19,698 nt of DNA. Origin: Desulfotignum sp. GTDB taxonomy: Bacteria > Desulfobacterota > Desulfobacteria > Desulfobacterales > Desulfobacteraceae. Below the pieces are notes generated by a model. That model had not been told where the DNA came from, searched no databases, and saw nothing but the letters and a program-made list of their open reading frames with translations. Location: positions 1-19,698 of the forward strand of contig JAIPDY010000035.1 in the NCBI GenBank assembly GCA_021737445.1. The letters are read 5' to 3'. How positions within the stretch are numbered: position 1 is the first letter of the stretch; each line of letters begins with the position of its first letter. Shown piece by piece: positions 7,877 through 14,868 of this stretch. Position numbers and translations under genes: made by a program.

Positions 7877-8798
7877 GGGTTTCTATGGCCTCCAATATCT
7901 GTTTGCCGCCTTTTTCAAGCACGGTGTGTGCCAGGTCCCGCCCCCGGGTTTCCACATCGTCCATGGGAGAGATCACCTGTTCTCTGACCAGGTGGCGGCC
8001 GTCTTCAGACGCCACCACAGCCGTGAGATGAACCTGGTTGCCCAGAATCTGTCCGAAACACGCCACCGGAATATGGCAGGAGCCCTCGATCTCTTTTAAA
8101 AAAGCCCGTTCCCCCTGTACACAGGTGCGGGTGGGGGAATGATCCAGTTTTTCCATTATCCGGGTCATTGCAGTATCATTTTTCCGGATCTCAATGCACA
8201 AAGCGCCCTGCCCCGCCGCCGGCACCATGGTGTCATTATCCAGATACTGGGTGATTTTGTCTGCCTGACCCAGGCGGATCATGCCGGCGGCCGCCAGGAC
8301 AATGGCATCATATTCACCGGCAGCCAGTTTGCGCATCCGGGTGTCCAGGTTGCCCCGGATGGAAATGGTTTCCAGGTCCGGCCGCAAATGCCTGAGCTGA
8401 GAGGCCCTCCTCAGGCTGGATGTGCCCACCCTCGCTCCGGGCAGGTAATCTGTCAGAACAAGACCCTGTCTGGAAATCAGCACATCAAAGGGATTTTCCC
8501 GGCAGGGTATCGCCCCGATGGTCAATCCCGAAGGCAGGTCCCCGGGCATATCTTTCATGCTGTGAACAGCCAGGTCGATATCGCTGTTGCGCAGGGCGTT
8601 TTCGATCTCTTTGACAAACAGTCCTTTGCCTCCTACCTGGGCCAGGGGCCGGTCCGTGATCCGGTCCCCTGTGGTTTTAATGACAGTTATGGTTACCTGC
8701 GTGTCCGGAAAGGCGGATGTGATAAGATCTTTGACATGGTTGGCCTGCCACAGGGCCAGCTGGCTGCCCCGGGTGCCGATACATATGTGATCGGCCAT
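7866..8798 (-). CDS. hemC: Hydroxymethylbilane synthase (porphobilinogen deaminase)
   Basis: HemC condenses four porphobilinogens into hydroxymethylbilane, the substrate of the downstream HemD domain. The 310-residue product starts ADHICIGTRGSQLALWQA, has KTTGDRITDRPLAQVGGKGLF (41-61), the catalytic aspartate in DLAVHSMKDMP (75-85), GTSSLRRASQL, and the dipyrromethane-cofactor cysteine C241 in EGSCHIPVA. All expected residues are present and length is normal. It begins 3 bp after the FmdB-type gene and overlaps cobA/hemD by 11 bp, so the three are one transcription unit. No hemA or hemB is in the window. Confidence 0.97.
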   Translation of the reverse strand: MADHICIGTRGSQLALWQANHVKDLITSAFPDTQVTITVIKTTGDRITDRPLAQVGGKGLFVKEIENALRNSDIDLAVHSMKDMPGDLPSGLTIGAIPCRENPFDVLISRQGLVLTDYLPGARVGTSSLRRASQLRHLRPDLETISIRGNLDTRMRKLAAGEYDAIVLAAAGMIRLGQADKITQYLDNDTMVPAAGQGALCIEIRKNDTAMTRIMEKLDHSPTRTCVQGERAFLKEIEGSCHIPVACFGQILGNQVHLTAVVASEDGRHLVREQVISPMDDVETRGRDLAHTVLEKGGKQILEAIETHGG

Positions 8799-8801
8799 GA
8801 T

Positions 8802-9074
8802 TTATCCCACACCGCAGGAGGCGCAGCTGCCTGCACTGCAGCTGCCTGCACTGCAGCTGCCTGCACTGCAGCTGCCGCAGGCGGATGATGAGGATGATGC
8901 TGTCACCTGGCTGTCACCACCTGACCCGGTGGACTTGGAAACAAACCCGCATTTTGACATGAGCCGGGACAGATCAAGGCTGTCACAGCCCGGGCAGGCC
9001 GGGGTGTCAGATCCCAGCACCAGGGTTTCAAATTCTTTGTGGCATGTGTTGCACTTATATTCATAAATCGGCAT
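8802..9074 (-). CDS. FmdB-family zinc-ribbon protein with Cys-rich repeat tail
   Basis: The 90-residue product begins MPIYEYKCNTC, the signature of FmdB-type putative regulatory zinc ribbons, with ligands C8, C11, C27 and C30 (ACPGCDSL). The FmdB name comes from a formamidase gene cluster; the molecular role of the family is not settled. Residues ~45-65 are a Ser/Gly-rich linker, and the tail ACGSCSAGSCSAGS... holds six cysteines in a five-residue repeat (CSAGS), encoded by a 15-bp tandem repeat. The ATG at 9074 is chosen over an upstream in-frame ATG at 9086 because GAGGTG (9079-9084) sits directly before it and it matches the family start. It is the first gene of the hemC operon. Confidence 0.85.
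   Translation of the reverse strand: MPIYEYKCNTCHKEFETLVLGSDTPACPGCDSLDLSRLMSKCGFVSKSTGSGGDSQVTASSSSSACGSCSAGSCSAGSCSAGSCASCGVG
8824..8876. repeat. 15-bp tandem repeat, 3.5 copies, inside the FmdB-type gene
   Basis: The unit CAGCTGCCTGCACTG occurs exactly at 8824-8838, 8839-8853 and 8854-8868 and continues for 8 bases at 8869-8876. Because 15 is a multiple of three, copy-number change would stay in frame and add or remove the pentapeptide CSAGS in the protein tail. The copies are identical at the base level, which points to recent expansion or slippage. Confidence 0.95.
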
Positions 9075-9110
9075 GAAACACCTCAATGATAATTGTCTTG
9101 TAAAAAGGAT

Positions 9111-9139
9111 AATATAAGGGGTTTTTGAAAGGTTTTCAA
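9111..9139 (-). promoter_or_regulatory. Sigma70-type promoter of the FmdB-hemC-cobA/hemD-moaA operon
   Basis: On the - strand TTGAAA (9139-9134) is followed after exactly 17 bp by TATATT (9116-9111), a good match to the sigma70 consensus. It lies 36 bp upstream of the ATG at 9074, leaving a short leader with the GAGGTG ribosome binding site. No other promoter-like pair of similar quality is seen in the 112-bp gap to the next gene. Confidence 0.65.
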
Positions 9140-9186
9140 GGGACAGGCCAAAGATAAATTGTTATGGAAAACACAGATTCCCGGTA

Positions 9187-10131
9187 TCAGAGGGATTCAA
9201 TGATCCCGGCGGCGATCATGGGGATGAGCAGTTCATGGTGGCCCACGATGCTGTAGCCTTTTGCTTTTCCTTTGGCTGGGCGGTTGACCACATTGGTCAT
9301 GGGCCGGTAGTGCCGGATAAAATCCAGGTTCACCGTGGTGAAATCATCCACAGAATGTCCCAGGTTCCGTGCCAGGGTCACCGCCTTGAGAAACACCTCC
9401 GGCAGGATCACAGCAGATCCTGCATTGATGAACACCCCTTTTTCCAGACGGGAAATCTGTGCGGCAAAGGTTTTGAAATCATGCAGGGATGCCTGGCCGC
9501 ATGCAGCCCCGTCAAACCGGGGGTGCATGTGAAGGATATCGGTTCCCAGGGCCACATGCACGGTGACAGGGAGGTTGAGCCGTGCTCCGGCAGCGGTGAG
9601 GCTCAGGTGCTGGTAAGGCAGATCAAGGGCCAGAATCATTTCTCCCACAGCCCGTCCCAGGCCCATGCCTTTTTTTTTTGCCCGGGCAATGGCCTGGTTG
9701 AGGCAGTCCGCGGTTTCTTTGGCCATACCGAAACTGCCGTCGGAAAGACTGCCGGCCACATCCTCAGATGTTTTGCCTACCATGGCCACTTCCAGATCAT
9801 GGATGATGCCCGACCCGTTCATGGCGATCAGGGTGATGATCTGTTTTTCCATCAGATCAATGATCACCGGCGGCATGCCGGTTTTAATGACATGGCCGCC
9901 CATGGCAAAGCATACCAGATGCCGGTGTCTGGCAGCGGCGGCAACGGCCTGGATAACAGCCCGGATATCAGTGCCGGCCAAAATGGAGGGCAGGGTGTCC
10001 AGGAACGTATTGAAATCACCGCCTTTGTGCCAGGGCCGGGCAAAGTCATCCCCGGACACCAGGCTGTTGCGGTCGTGGATGGAGTAGGTTTTTAATTGAG
10101 AGGCATCCAGGTGGCCGTCAACCGGTTTCAT
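9187..10131 (-). CDS. Deoxyhypusine synthase-like protein of unknown function
   Basis: The 314-residue product resembles the NAD-binding fold of deoxyhypusine synthases: VCFAMGGHVIKTGM (73-86), an IAMNGSGIIHDLE segment (102-114) in the place of the glycine-rich TAGG(V/I)EED loop, and a C-terminal GYSIVGHHELLIPMIAA (292-308) in the place of VxADATIxxPLLVA. I do not see the WGK(I) catalytic-lysine motif; the equivalent stretch reads RPAKGKAKG. Bacteria lack eIF5A, so the usual substrate is absent, and the reaction is unknown. No signal peptide or membrane segment is visible. The start overlaps the gmhA stop by 4 bp (ATGA). The superfamily call is from remembered pattern, not a search; function should be left open. 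Confidence 0.55.
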   Translation of the reverse strand: MKPVDGHLDASQLKTYSIHDRNSLVSGDDFARPWHKGGDFNTFLDTLPSILAGTDIRAVIQAVAAAARHRHLVCFAMGGHVIKTGMPPVIIDLMEKQIITLIAMNGSGIIHDLEVAMVGKTSEDVAGSLSDGSFGMAKETADCLNQAIARAKKKGMGLGRAVGEMILALDLPYQHLSLTAAGARLNLPVTVHVALGTDILHMHPRFDGAACGQASLHDFKTFAAQISRLEKGVFINAGSAVILPEVFLKAVTLARNLGHSVDDFTTVNLDFIRHYRPMTNVVNRPAKGKAKGYSIVGHHELLIPMIAAGIIESL

Positions 10132-10709
10132 GGAAATAGGATCCTTTCTGTCAGATCACACAGGATGTGGGCCAGCAATATATGGGTTTCCTGGATTCTG
10201 GCCGTAACAGGGGATTCCACGCAGAAGGCGATGTCACACAACTCTTTGAGCTGTCCGCCTGGTCCGGAAAACCCCACCAGAAAAATACCTGTCTTTCGGG
10301 ATTGTCTGGCAGCCTTGATAACATTGGGAGAATTGCCGGATGTGGAAACAGCAATGGCCAGGTCATTTTTTTGCCCCAAAGCCTGGATCTGTTTTAAAAA
10401 AATGTCATCAAATGAATAATCATTACCGATGCTGGTGATGACCGATGTATCGCAGGTCAGGGCAATGGCGGCCAGGGGCGGCCGTTCCATGGCAAACCGG
10501 TTGACAAATTCCGCGGCAATGTGCTGGCAGTCGGCCGCACTGCCGCCGTTGCCGAACAAAAGAATTTTACTTCCGGCGGTCAGGGTGGCGGCCATTTTTT
10601 TTGCGCATGCTTCCACAGCGGGTTGATGGGTATTGAAAAACGACTGCTTAACCCGGATACTGTCTTCCACAGATGCCTGTATCAAGGCGTTGATTTCACT
10701 TAAGGGCAT
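10128..10709 (-). CDS. gmhA: Phosphoheptose isomerase (sedoheptulose-7-phosphate isomerase)
   Basis: GmhA converts sedoheptulose 7-phosphate to D-glycero-D-manno-heptose 7-phosphate, the first step of ADP-heptose synthesis for the lipopolysaccharide core. The 193-residue product is a single SIS domain with the sugar-phosphate loop LLFGNGGSAADCQHIAAEF (50-68), STSGNSPNVIKAA, and the C-terminal metal/substrate helix QETHILLAHILCD. Length is that of the family. It follows the TPR gene after 17 bp and overlaps the DHS-like gene by 4 bp. Related SIS proteins such as DiaA share the fold, but the E/H/Q motif set favours GmhA. Other heptose genes are not in the window. Confidence 0.9.
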   Translation of the reverse strand: MPLSEINALIQASVEDSIRVKQSFFNTHQPAVEACAKKMAATLTAGSKILLFGNGGSAADCQHIAAEFVNRFAMERPPLAAIALTCDTSVITSIGNDYSFDDIFLKQIQALGQKNDLAIAVSTSGNSPNVIKAARQSRKTGIFLVGFSGPGGQLKELCDIAFCVESPVTARIQETHILLAHILCDLTERILFP

Positions 10710-10726
10710 GGGTTGATTCTTTTTGT

Positions 10727-11953
10727 CTATGCAAATTTTTTGGTTTTGTCCTGGTTTTTGGAAACCTGGGTTAACTGTTTGACCTGTTGGAGCCGTTCTT
10801 GAAAAATGGTGTTTTCCGGTTCCAGGTCCACGCTTTTTTGGGCAAATGTCAAAGCAATTTTCAGGTTGCGTTTTCTCAATGCCATGGCCAGGGCGTATCC
10901 GGATAAGGCAATGGGATCTGCGGGTTTGAGTTTGACAGCTGTATTAAAGGCAGCCCCTGCCTTGTCCAGGTTCTGGCGTTCAAGAAAAATTTCTCCCATG
11001 ATCCTGAAGGCCATGCTGGATTCCGGGTTTACCCGGGATGCGGTTTCCAAGTGGGGAATGGCCTGATCTGATTTTTTTGCCTGGAACAGCAGATGGCCTA
11101 AAAGCAGTTCCACTTCAAAAATGCTGCCGTCAATGCCGTGGGCCTTGCGCAGAAAAAAAACCGCCTTGTCCATGTTATCCAGAATCTGGTGAATCAGTCC
11201 CAGATTGTAAATCACCATTATCTCCCCGGGGTTGATCTTTATGGCGTCTTTAAAGAGTTTTTTTGCCTTTTCCAGCTCACCTGTTACCCCGAAGCACACC
11301 CCCAGGCTGTTCATCAGGTTGATATTTTTAGGTTCCAGTGCCAGGCCCTGCTCATATTCGATGATGGCAGCATCATATTGCTCCAGCTGATATAAGCGGT
11401 CACCGCTGATGTTCAGGGAAATGCCGTCAAAGTGCCGCATATGGCCGGGACCGAAAAATGCGGCATGGTCAATGGCTTTCAGGGCATTGGCAAACACCTG
11501 GGACCGGGAAAAATCATGGAATGGAAACATGGCCACCCCCACCAGCAGTTCTGTTTTAAGGGCATGGGTGATTTTGCTTTTAAGGGATTCCAGCAGATCC
11601 ATGGCTTTCTGGCGGTTATCATAATCCCAGAACACCAGAACAAATGCGGTGGGATCCAGGCTTTCCCAGATACCTCTTTTTTTGTCCAGCACAGAATGAA
11701 AGCAGGCTTCAAAAATATCCCTGGCTTTTTCCCGGATGGATTCAGATGCGGTTTGTGCCACCTGGATAACAGCACAGACAAAAGTATTTTTTGGAATGGC
11801 TGCCGATGAAAGGCGCTGTTCAAACGCGGTAAAAGACACGGTTTTTTGATGCACCAGATCTGAAAAATAGGTGCCGGGTGCTTGGATCGGGGGGTGACCG
11901 TCTGAATCGGGTTTTAAAAAAGCAAATTCCTTGGATGCAAATTTTGGTTTCAT
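10727..11953 (-). CDS. Degenerate GGDEF-like domain plus TPR repeats
   Basis: The 408-residue product has two parts. Residues ~38-180 look like a degenerate diguanylate-cyclase fold: a sheet strand FVLVFWDY (104-111) at the position of the GGDEF turn but without GGDEF, and LLVGVAMFPFHD ... ANALKAIDHAAFFGPGHMRHFD (137-176), which matches the usual GGDEF C-terminal 'SIGIA..P......LL..AD.ALY.AK..G.N' pattern. Residues ~183-395 are about six TPR repeats (for example YDAAIIEYEQGLALEPKNI and LEKAKKLFKDAIKINPGEI). No signal peptide or transmembrane segment is seen, so it is probably a cytoplasmic scaffold or sensor. It starts within the selA stop (ATGA, 11950-11953). Confidence 0.75.
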   Translation of the reverse strand: MKPKFASKEFAFLKPDSDGHPPIQAPGTYFSDLVHQKTVSFTAFEQRLSSAAIPKNTFVCAVIQVAQTASESIREKARDIFEACFHSVLDKKRGIWESLDPTAFVLVFWDYDNRQKAMDLLESLKSKITHALKTELLVGVAMFPFHDFSRSQVFANALKAIDHAAFFGPGHMRHFDGISLNISGDRLYQLEQYDAAIIEYEQGLALEPKNINLMNSLGVCFGVTGELEKAKKLFKDAIKINPGEIMVIYNLGLIHQILDNMDKAVFFLRKAHGIDGSIFEVELLLGHLLFQAKKSDQAIPHLETASRVNPESSMAFRIMGEIFLERQNLDKAGAAFNTAVKLKPADPIALSGYALAMALRKRNLKIALTFAQKSVDLEPENTIFQERLQQVKQLTQVSKNQDKTKKFA

Positions 11954-13356
11954 AGGGTCGCCAATATGGTTTCAAGGGTTGATGAAATAATGGTTTCCTG
12001 TCCGGGTTGAATGGTTCTGGGATCCAGTATATACCGGTTGTTTTCAATTCTGGCAATGATGGCAGGGGCGGACAGCCGCATGCTGCGTTCCAGAGCGGCC
12101 ACAGACATGCGGGCGGGTACAATGGCGACACACCGGGTGGGCAGTGTAAGGGCAGGAAAGGAACCGCCGCCCGGCCTGGATTCCAGGTCCACAAGTTCGA
12201 TAGTATCCCTGGGGGTGCAAACGTTTTGGATCAATTTTTCCAGGACGGCAGCCTGCTTGCAGGTATCCTCAAAGGACATGGTCAGCATCCGCAGGGTGGG
12301 GATTTCTCCGACCGCCTGTCTTTCATCCCGGTACAGCCTCAAAGTGGCTTCCAGGGCTGCCAGGGTGAGTTTGTCAATGCGCAGTGCCCGGGTCAGGGGG
12401 TTGGCCCTGATCCGGTCAATGGCCTGTTTTTTGCCCGCAATGATGCCGGCCTGGGGGCCTCCCAGCAGTTTGTCTCCGCTGAAGGTTACCACGTCGGCCC
12501 CGGCGGCAACTGAATCTGATACCAGGGGTTCTGCGGGCAGGCCATAAGCTGAGAAATCCACCAGGGTGCCGGACCCCAAATCTTCCATCACCGGAATCTG
12601 GTGTGTTTTCCCCAGGTATGCCAGTTCCCGGAGGCTGACACTGGCAGTGAATCCTTCGATGCGGTAATTGGAGGCATGCACTTTGAGAAACAGTCCGGTA
12701 CTGTCTGTCACCGCATTTTTGTAATCTTTCAGGTGGGTCCGGTTGGTGGTGCCCACCTCCTTGAGGCGGCATCCGCTTTTGACCATGACATCCGGTACCC
12801 TGAAAGATCCGCCGATTTCCACAAGTTCCCCTCTGGATACCACCACTTCCGTGTTTTCAGCCAGCGTGTTCAAGGCCAGCAGGACCGCACCGGCATTGTT
12901 GTTTACGGCCATGGCTGCCTGGGCACCGGTGAGTTCACAGATCAGTTCCTCCACAGCGGTGTAACGCAGCCCCCGTTTGCCTGTGGATAGATTCAATTCC
13001 AGATTGGAATAGGCAGATGCAATAGTCTGGATATTTGCCAGGGCATCGCTGCATAACAGTGCCCGACCCAGGTTGGTATGAAGAACCACGCCGGTGGCAT
13101 TCACCAGAGGAACCAGGTTTGGTGCCAGTTTACGCCGGCAGAGAGCGGCTGTTTTTAACAGTACAGCAGTGTCGTCAAAACCGGTTTCCCGGCCTGCGAG
13201 AATGGCCTGGCGCAGGTCATCTAAAACCGTTCGGATAGCTCCGGTCAGAACCTGTCTGGGAACAGCTGCAAACCTGTTGTCCTGCCGGGCTTTTTCCAGC
13301 ATATGGTCCACCCCGGGAAGGTGTTTTAGCAACTGATGCTTATCTGTTTGGGGCAT
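11950..13356 (-). CDS. selA: L-seryl-tRNA(Sec) selenium transferase
   Basis: SelA is a PLP enzyme that converts seryl-tRNA(Sec) to selenocysteinyl-tRNA(Sec) using selenophosphate. The 468-residue product has the family length, the N-terminal tRNA-binding helical region (LLKHLPGVDHMLEKA), NATGVVLHTNLGRALL (87-102), and the PLP lysine K296 in TFSGDKLLGGPQAGII. It implies that the organism makes selenoproteins. selB, often the next gene, is not adjacent; a GGDEF-TPR gene follows with a 4-bp overlap. A possible promoter lies at 13393-13422, and AGGAA precedes the ATG. No selC (tRNA-Sec) is visible in the window. Confidence 0.96.
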   Translation of the reverse strand: MPQTDKHQLLKHLPGVDHMLEKARQDNRFAAVPRQVLTGAIRTVLDDLRQAILAGRETGFDDTAVLLKTAALCRRKLAPNLVPLVNATGVVLHTNLGRALLCSDALANIQTIASAYSNLELNLSTGKRGLRYTAVEELICELTGAQAAMAVNNNAGAVLLALNTLAENTEVVVSRGELVEIGGSFRVPDVMVKSGCRLKEVGTTNRTHLKDYKNAVTDSTGLFLKVHASNYRIEGFTASVSLRELAYLGKTHQIPVMEDLGSGTLVDFSAYGLPAEPLVSDSVAAGADVVTFSGDKLLGGPQAGIIAGKKQAIDRIRANPLTRALRIDKLTLAALEATLRLYRDERQAVGEIPTLRMLTMSFEDTCKQAAVLEKLIQNVCTPRDTIELVDLESRPGGGSFPALTLPTRCVAIVPARMSVAALERSMRLSAPAIIARIENNRYILDPRTIQPGQETIISSTLETILATL

Positions 13357-13392
13357 GAAGTTTCCTGGATCTCAGTATGGGTTTATCCGGGT

Positions 13393-13422
13393 TAAATAGC
13401 ATCAATAACCTTAAAATTTCAA
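13393..13422 (-). promoter_or_regulatory. Probable sigma70-type promoter of the selA operon
   Basis: On the - strand TTGAAA (13422-13417) and TATTTA (13398-13393) are separated by 18 bp in an A+T-rich 104-bp gap between ilvH and selA. It is about 36 bp upstream of the selA ATG. The -10 is a weak match, so confidence is moderate. The gap shows no convincing terminator for the upstream ilvH gene. Confidence 0.45.
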
Positions 13423-13460
13423 TACTTAAATTGTTTCAATCAAAAATTTGGCATCTTTTG

Positions 13461-13946
13461 TCACAGTTCCCGGTACAGGGCCAGTACTCCGGACCGGGCC
13501 AGTTTTTTGATGCCGAAAGGGGTCAGCTGATCCAGCATGGCATCCACGGTGAGTTCATCGCCGGTGACCTCAAAGATATAATGGTGCTGCCCTTTGTCCA
13601 TCATTTTTCCCTGGAAAGCGGCAATGATCTGCGCAATCTTTTTTTGAGTTTCAGGCTGAACCTTGACGCAGACCAGGGCCATTTCCCTTTTGACCGCTTC
13701 TTCTCCGGTCATGTCCCGCAGCTTGATCACATTGACCAGTCGCTGGATCTGTTTCATGCATTGTTTCAGCATCAAGGGACTGGCCAGGGTGGTGATGGTG
13801 ATTCTGGACATTTTGGGATTGGCAGTTGGGGCTCCGCAGATGGTTTCAATATTATAGCCCCGCCCGGCAAACAGGCCGGTGATGCGTGCTGTGACGCCTG
13901 GTTCGTTTTCAACCAGCATGGTCAGGGTGTATTTTTTGGTTTCCAT
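13461..13946 (-). CDS. ilvH: Acetolactate synthase, small (regulatory) subunit
   Basis: This subunit activates the catalytic subunit of acetohydroxyacid synthase and confers valine feedback inhibition in branched-chain amino acid synthesis. The 161-residue product has an N-terminal ACT domain (TLTMLVENEPGVTARITGLFAGRGYNIE begins at residue 7, in two adjoining blocks) and a C-terminal domain (ALVCVKVQPETQKKIAQII ...). The ATG at 13946 is favoured over an upstream in-frame ATG at 13973 because AGAGGAGG stands just before it and it matches the family length (~160). The catalytic subunit gene (ilvB) is not adjacent on either side, so the pair must assemble from separate loci. The symbols ilvH and ilvN are used interchangeably. 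Confidence 0.9.
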   Translation of the reverse strand: METKKYTLTMLVENEPGVTARITGLFAGRGYNIETICGAPTANPKMSRITITTLASPLMLKQCMKQIQRLVNVIKLRDMTGEEAVKREMALVCVKVQPETQKKIAQIIAAFQGKMMDKGQHHYIFEVTGDELTVDAMLDQLTPFGIKKLARSGVLALYREL

Positions 13947-14055
13947 GGGCCTCCTCTTTTTTTTCAAATGCATATCGTATCATGTTGTACCGGAAAAATG
14001 AACCATTAAGCGTAAAAACTGCCGGGCGGTTCCAGGGTATGGGGAATGGAGCGAG

Positions 14056-14084
14056 TTGACAATCAGAGGAGTTTTGCCTAATAT
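14056..14084 (+). promoter_or_regulatory. Near-consensus sigma70 promoter of pyrF
   Basis: TTGACA (14056-14061) is a perfect -35 hexamer and is followed after 17 bp by TAATAT (14079-14084). The predicted start of transcription near 14091 leaves a leader of about 37 bases before the pyrF ATG. I see no attenuator-like hairpin in that leader. Confidence 0.75.
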
Positions 14085-14127
14085 TTTGTCCAGCAGTTCG
14101 TTGATTGACATAAAGTAAGGGAAAACC

Positions 14128-14868
14128 ATGGAAAAAACAGGCAGGGACTATATCGTATTTCCTCTGGATGTGGCGGAAATGGATGAGGCACAATTTTTGG
14201 TCAGAAAGCTGGAAGCCCATGTAGCCATGTTCAAAGTGGGCCTGGAGCTGTTCATCGGTCAGGGGCCGGATATTTTGAAAATGATTCGGGATCTGAGTGA
14301 TGCCGGCATTTTTTTGGACCTGAAACTGCATGACATCAGTGAGACGGTTTTTCGGGCCATGGCCCGGGTGGCGGACCTGGGAGTGGACCTGGCCACCGTA
14401 CATGGCTGTTCATCGAAAAAAATGCTGGAAATGGCGGTACAGGGGGCAAGGGGCCGGGTGGGAATCCTGGGGGTGACCCTGCTCACGGACAATGACGGCG
14501 ACACCCTTGCCGGCGGCGGATTTGCAGAGCGGTTTTCAGCCGACCCCATGGAGCTGGTCATGCTGCGGGCAAAACTGGCCTGTGATGCCGGATGCCAAGG
14601 GGTGGTATGTTCCGGCCGGGAGGCCGCGGGCATCAAAGCCCGGTTCGGCAGGGATTTTCTGGCAGTCACACCCGGGATCCGCCCGGCATGGAGCCTGATG
14701 CCGGGTGATGATCAGAAACGGGTCACCACGCCGGCCCAGGCCATCGACCAGGGCAGTGATCTGCTTGTTATCGGCCGCCCCATCCGGGATGCAGATGATC
14801 CGGCTGTTGCGGCCCGGAAGGTGATTGCTGAAATAGAGACCGCCCTGGAAAATTTAAGGCATGCCTAA
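14128..14868 (+). CDS. pyrF: Orotidine 5'-phosphate decarboxylase
   Basis: PyrF decarboxylates OMP to UMP, the last step of de novo pyrimidine synthesis. The 246-residue product has the catalytic DLKLHDI motif (64-70), the FKVGLELFI substrate strand (35-43), and the phosphate-binding VTPGIRP and VIGRPI segments near the C-terminus. The ATG at 14128 has only a weak AAGGGAA site. It is a single-gene unit behind a strong promoter, divergent from ilvH and convergent with lysC, whose stop codon it overlaps (14865-14868). Confidence 0.96.
   Translation: MEKTGRDYIVFPLDVAEMDEAQFLVRKLEAHVAMFKVGLELFIGQGPDILKMIRDLSDAGIFLDLKLHDISETVFRAMARVADLGVDLATVHGCSSKKMLEMAVQGARGRVGILGVTLLTDNDGDTLAGGGFAERFSADPMELVMLRAKLACDAGCQGVVCSGREAAGIKARFGRDFLAVTPGIRPAWSLMPGDDQKRVTTPAQAIDQGSDLLVIGRPIRDADDPAVAARKVIAEIETALENLRHA

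Noticed and set aside
9235..10095. 286-codon open frame on the + strand
   Set aside because: It is antisense to the DHS-like gene, low in complexity for a real protein and without a ribosome binding site or domain.
13947..14055. Promoter for ilvH in the divergent gap to pyrF
   Set aside because: Only weak hexamers are seen on the - strand; none is good enough to list although one must exist.
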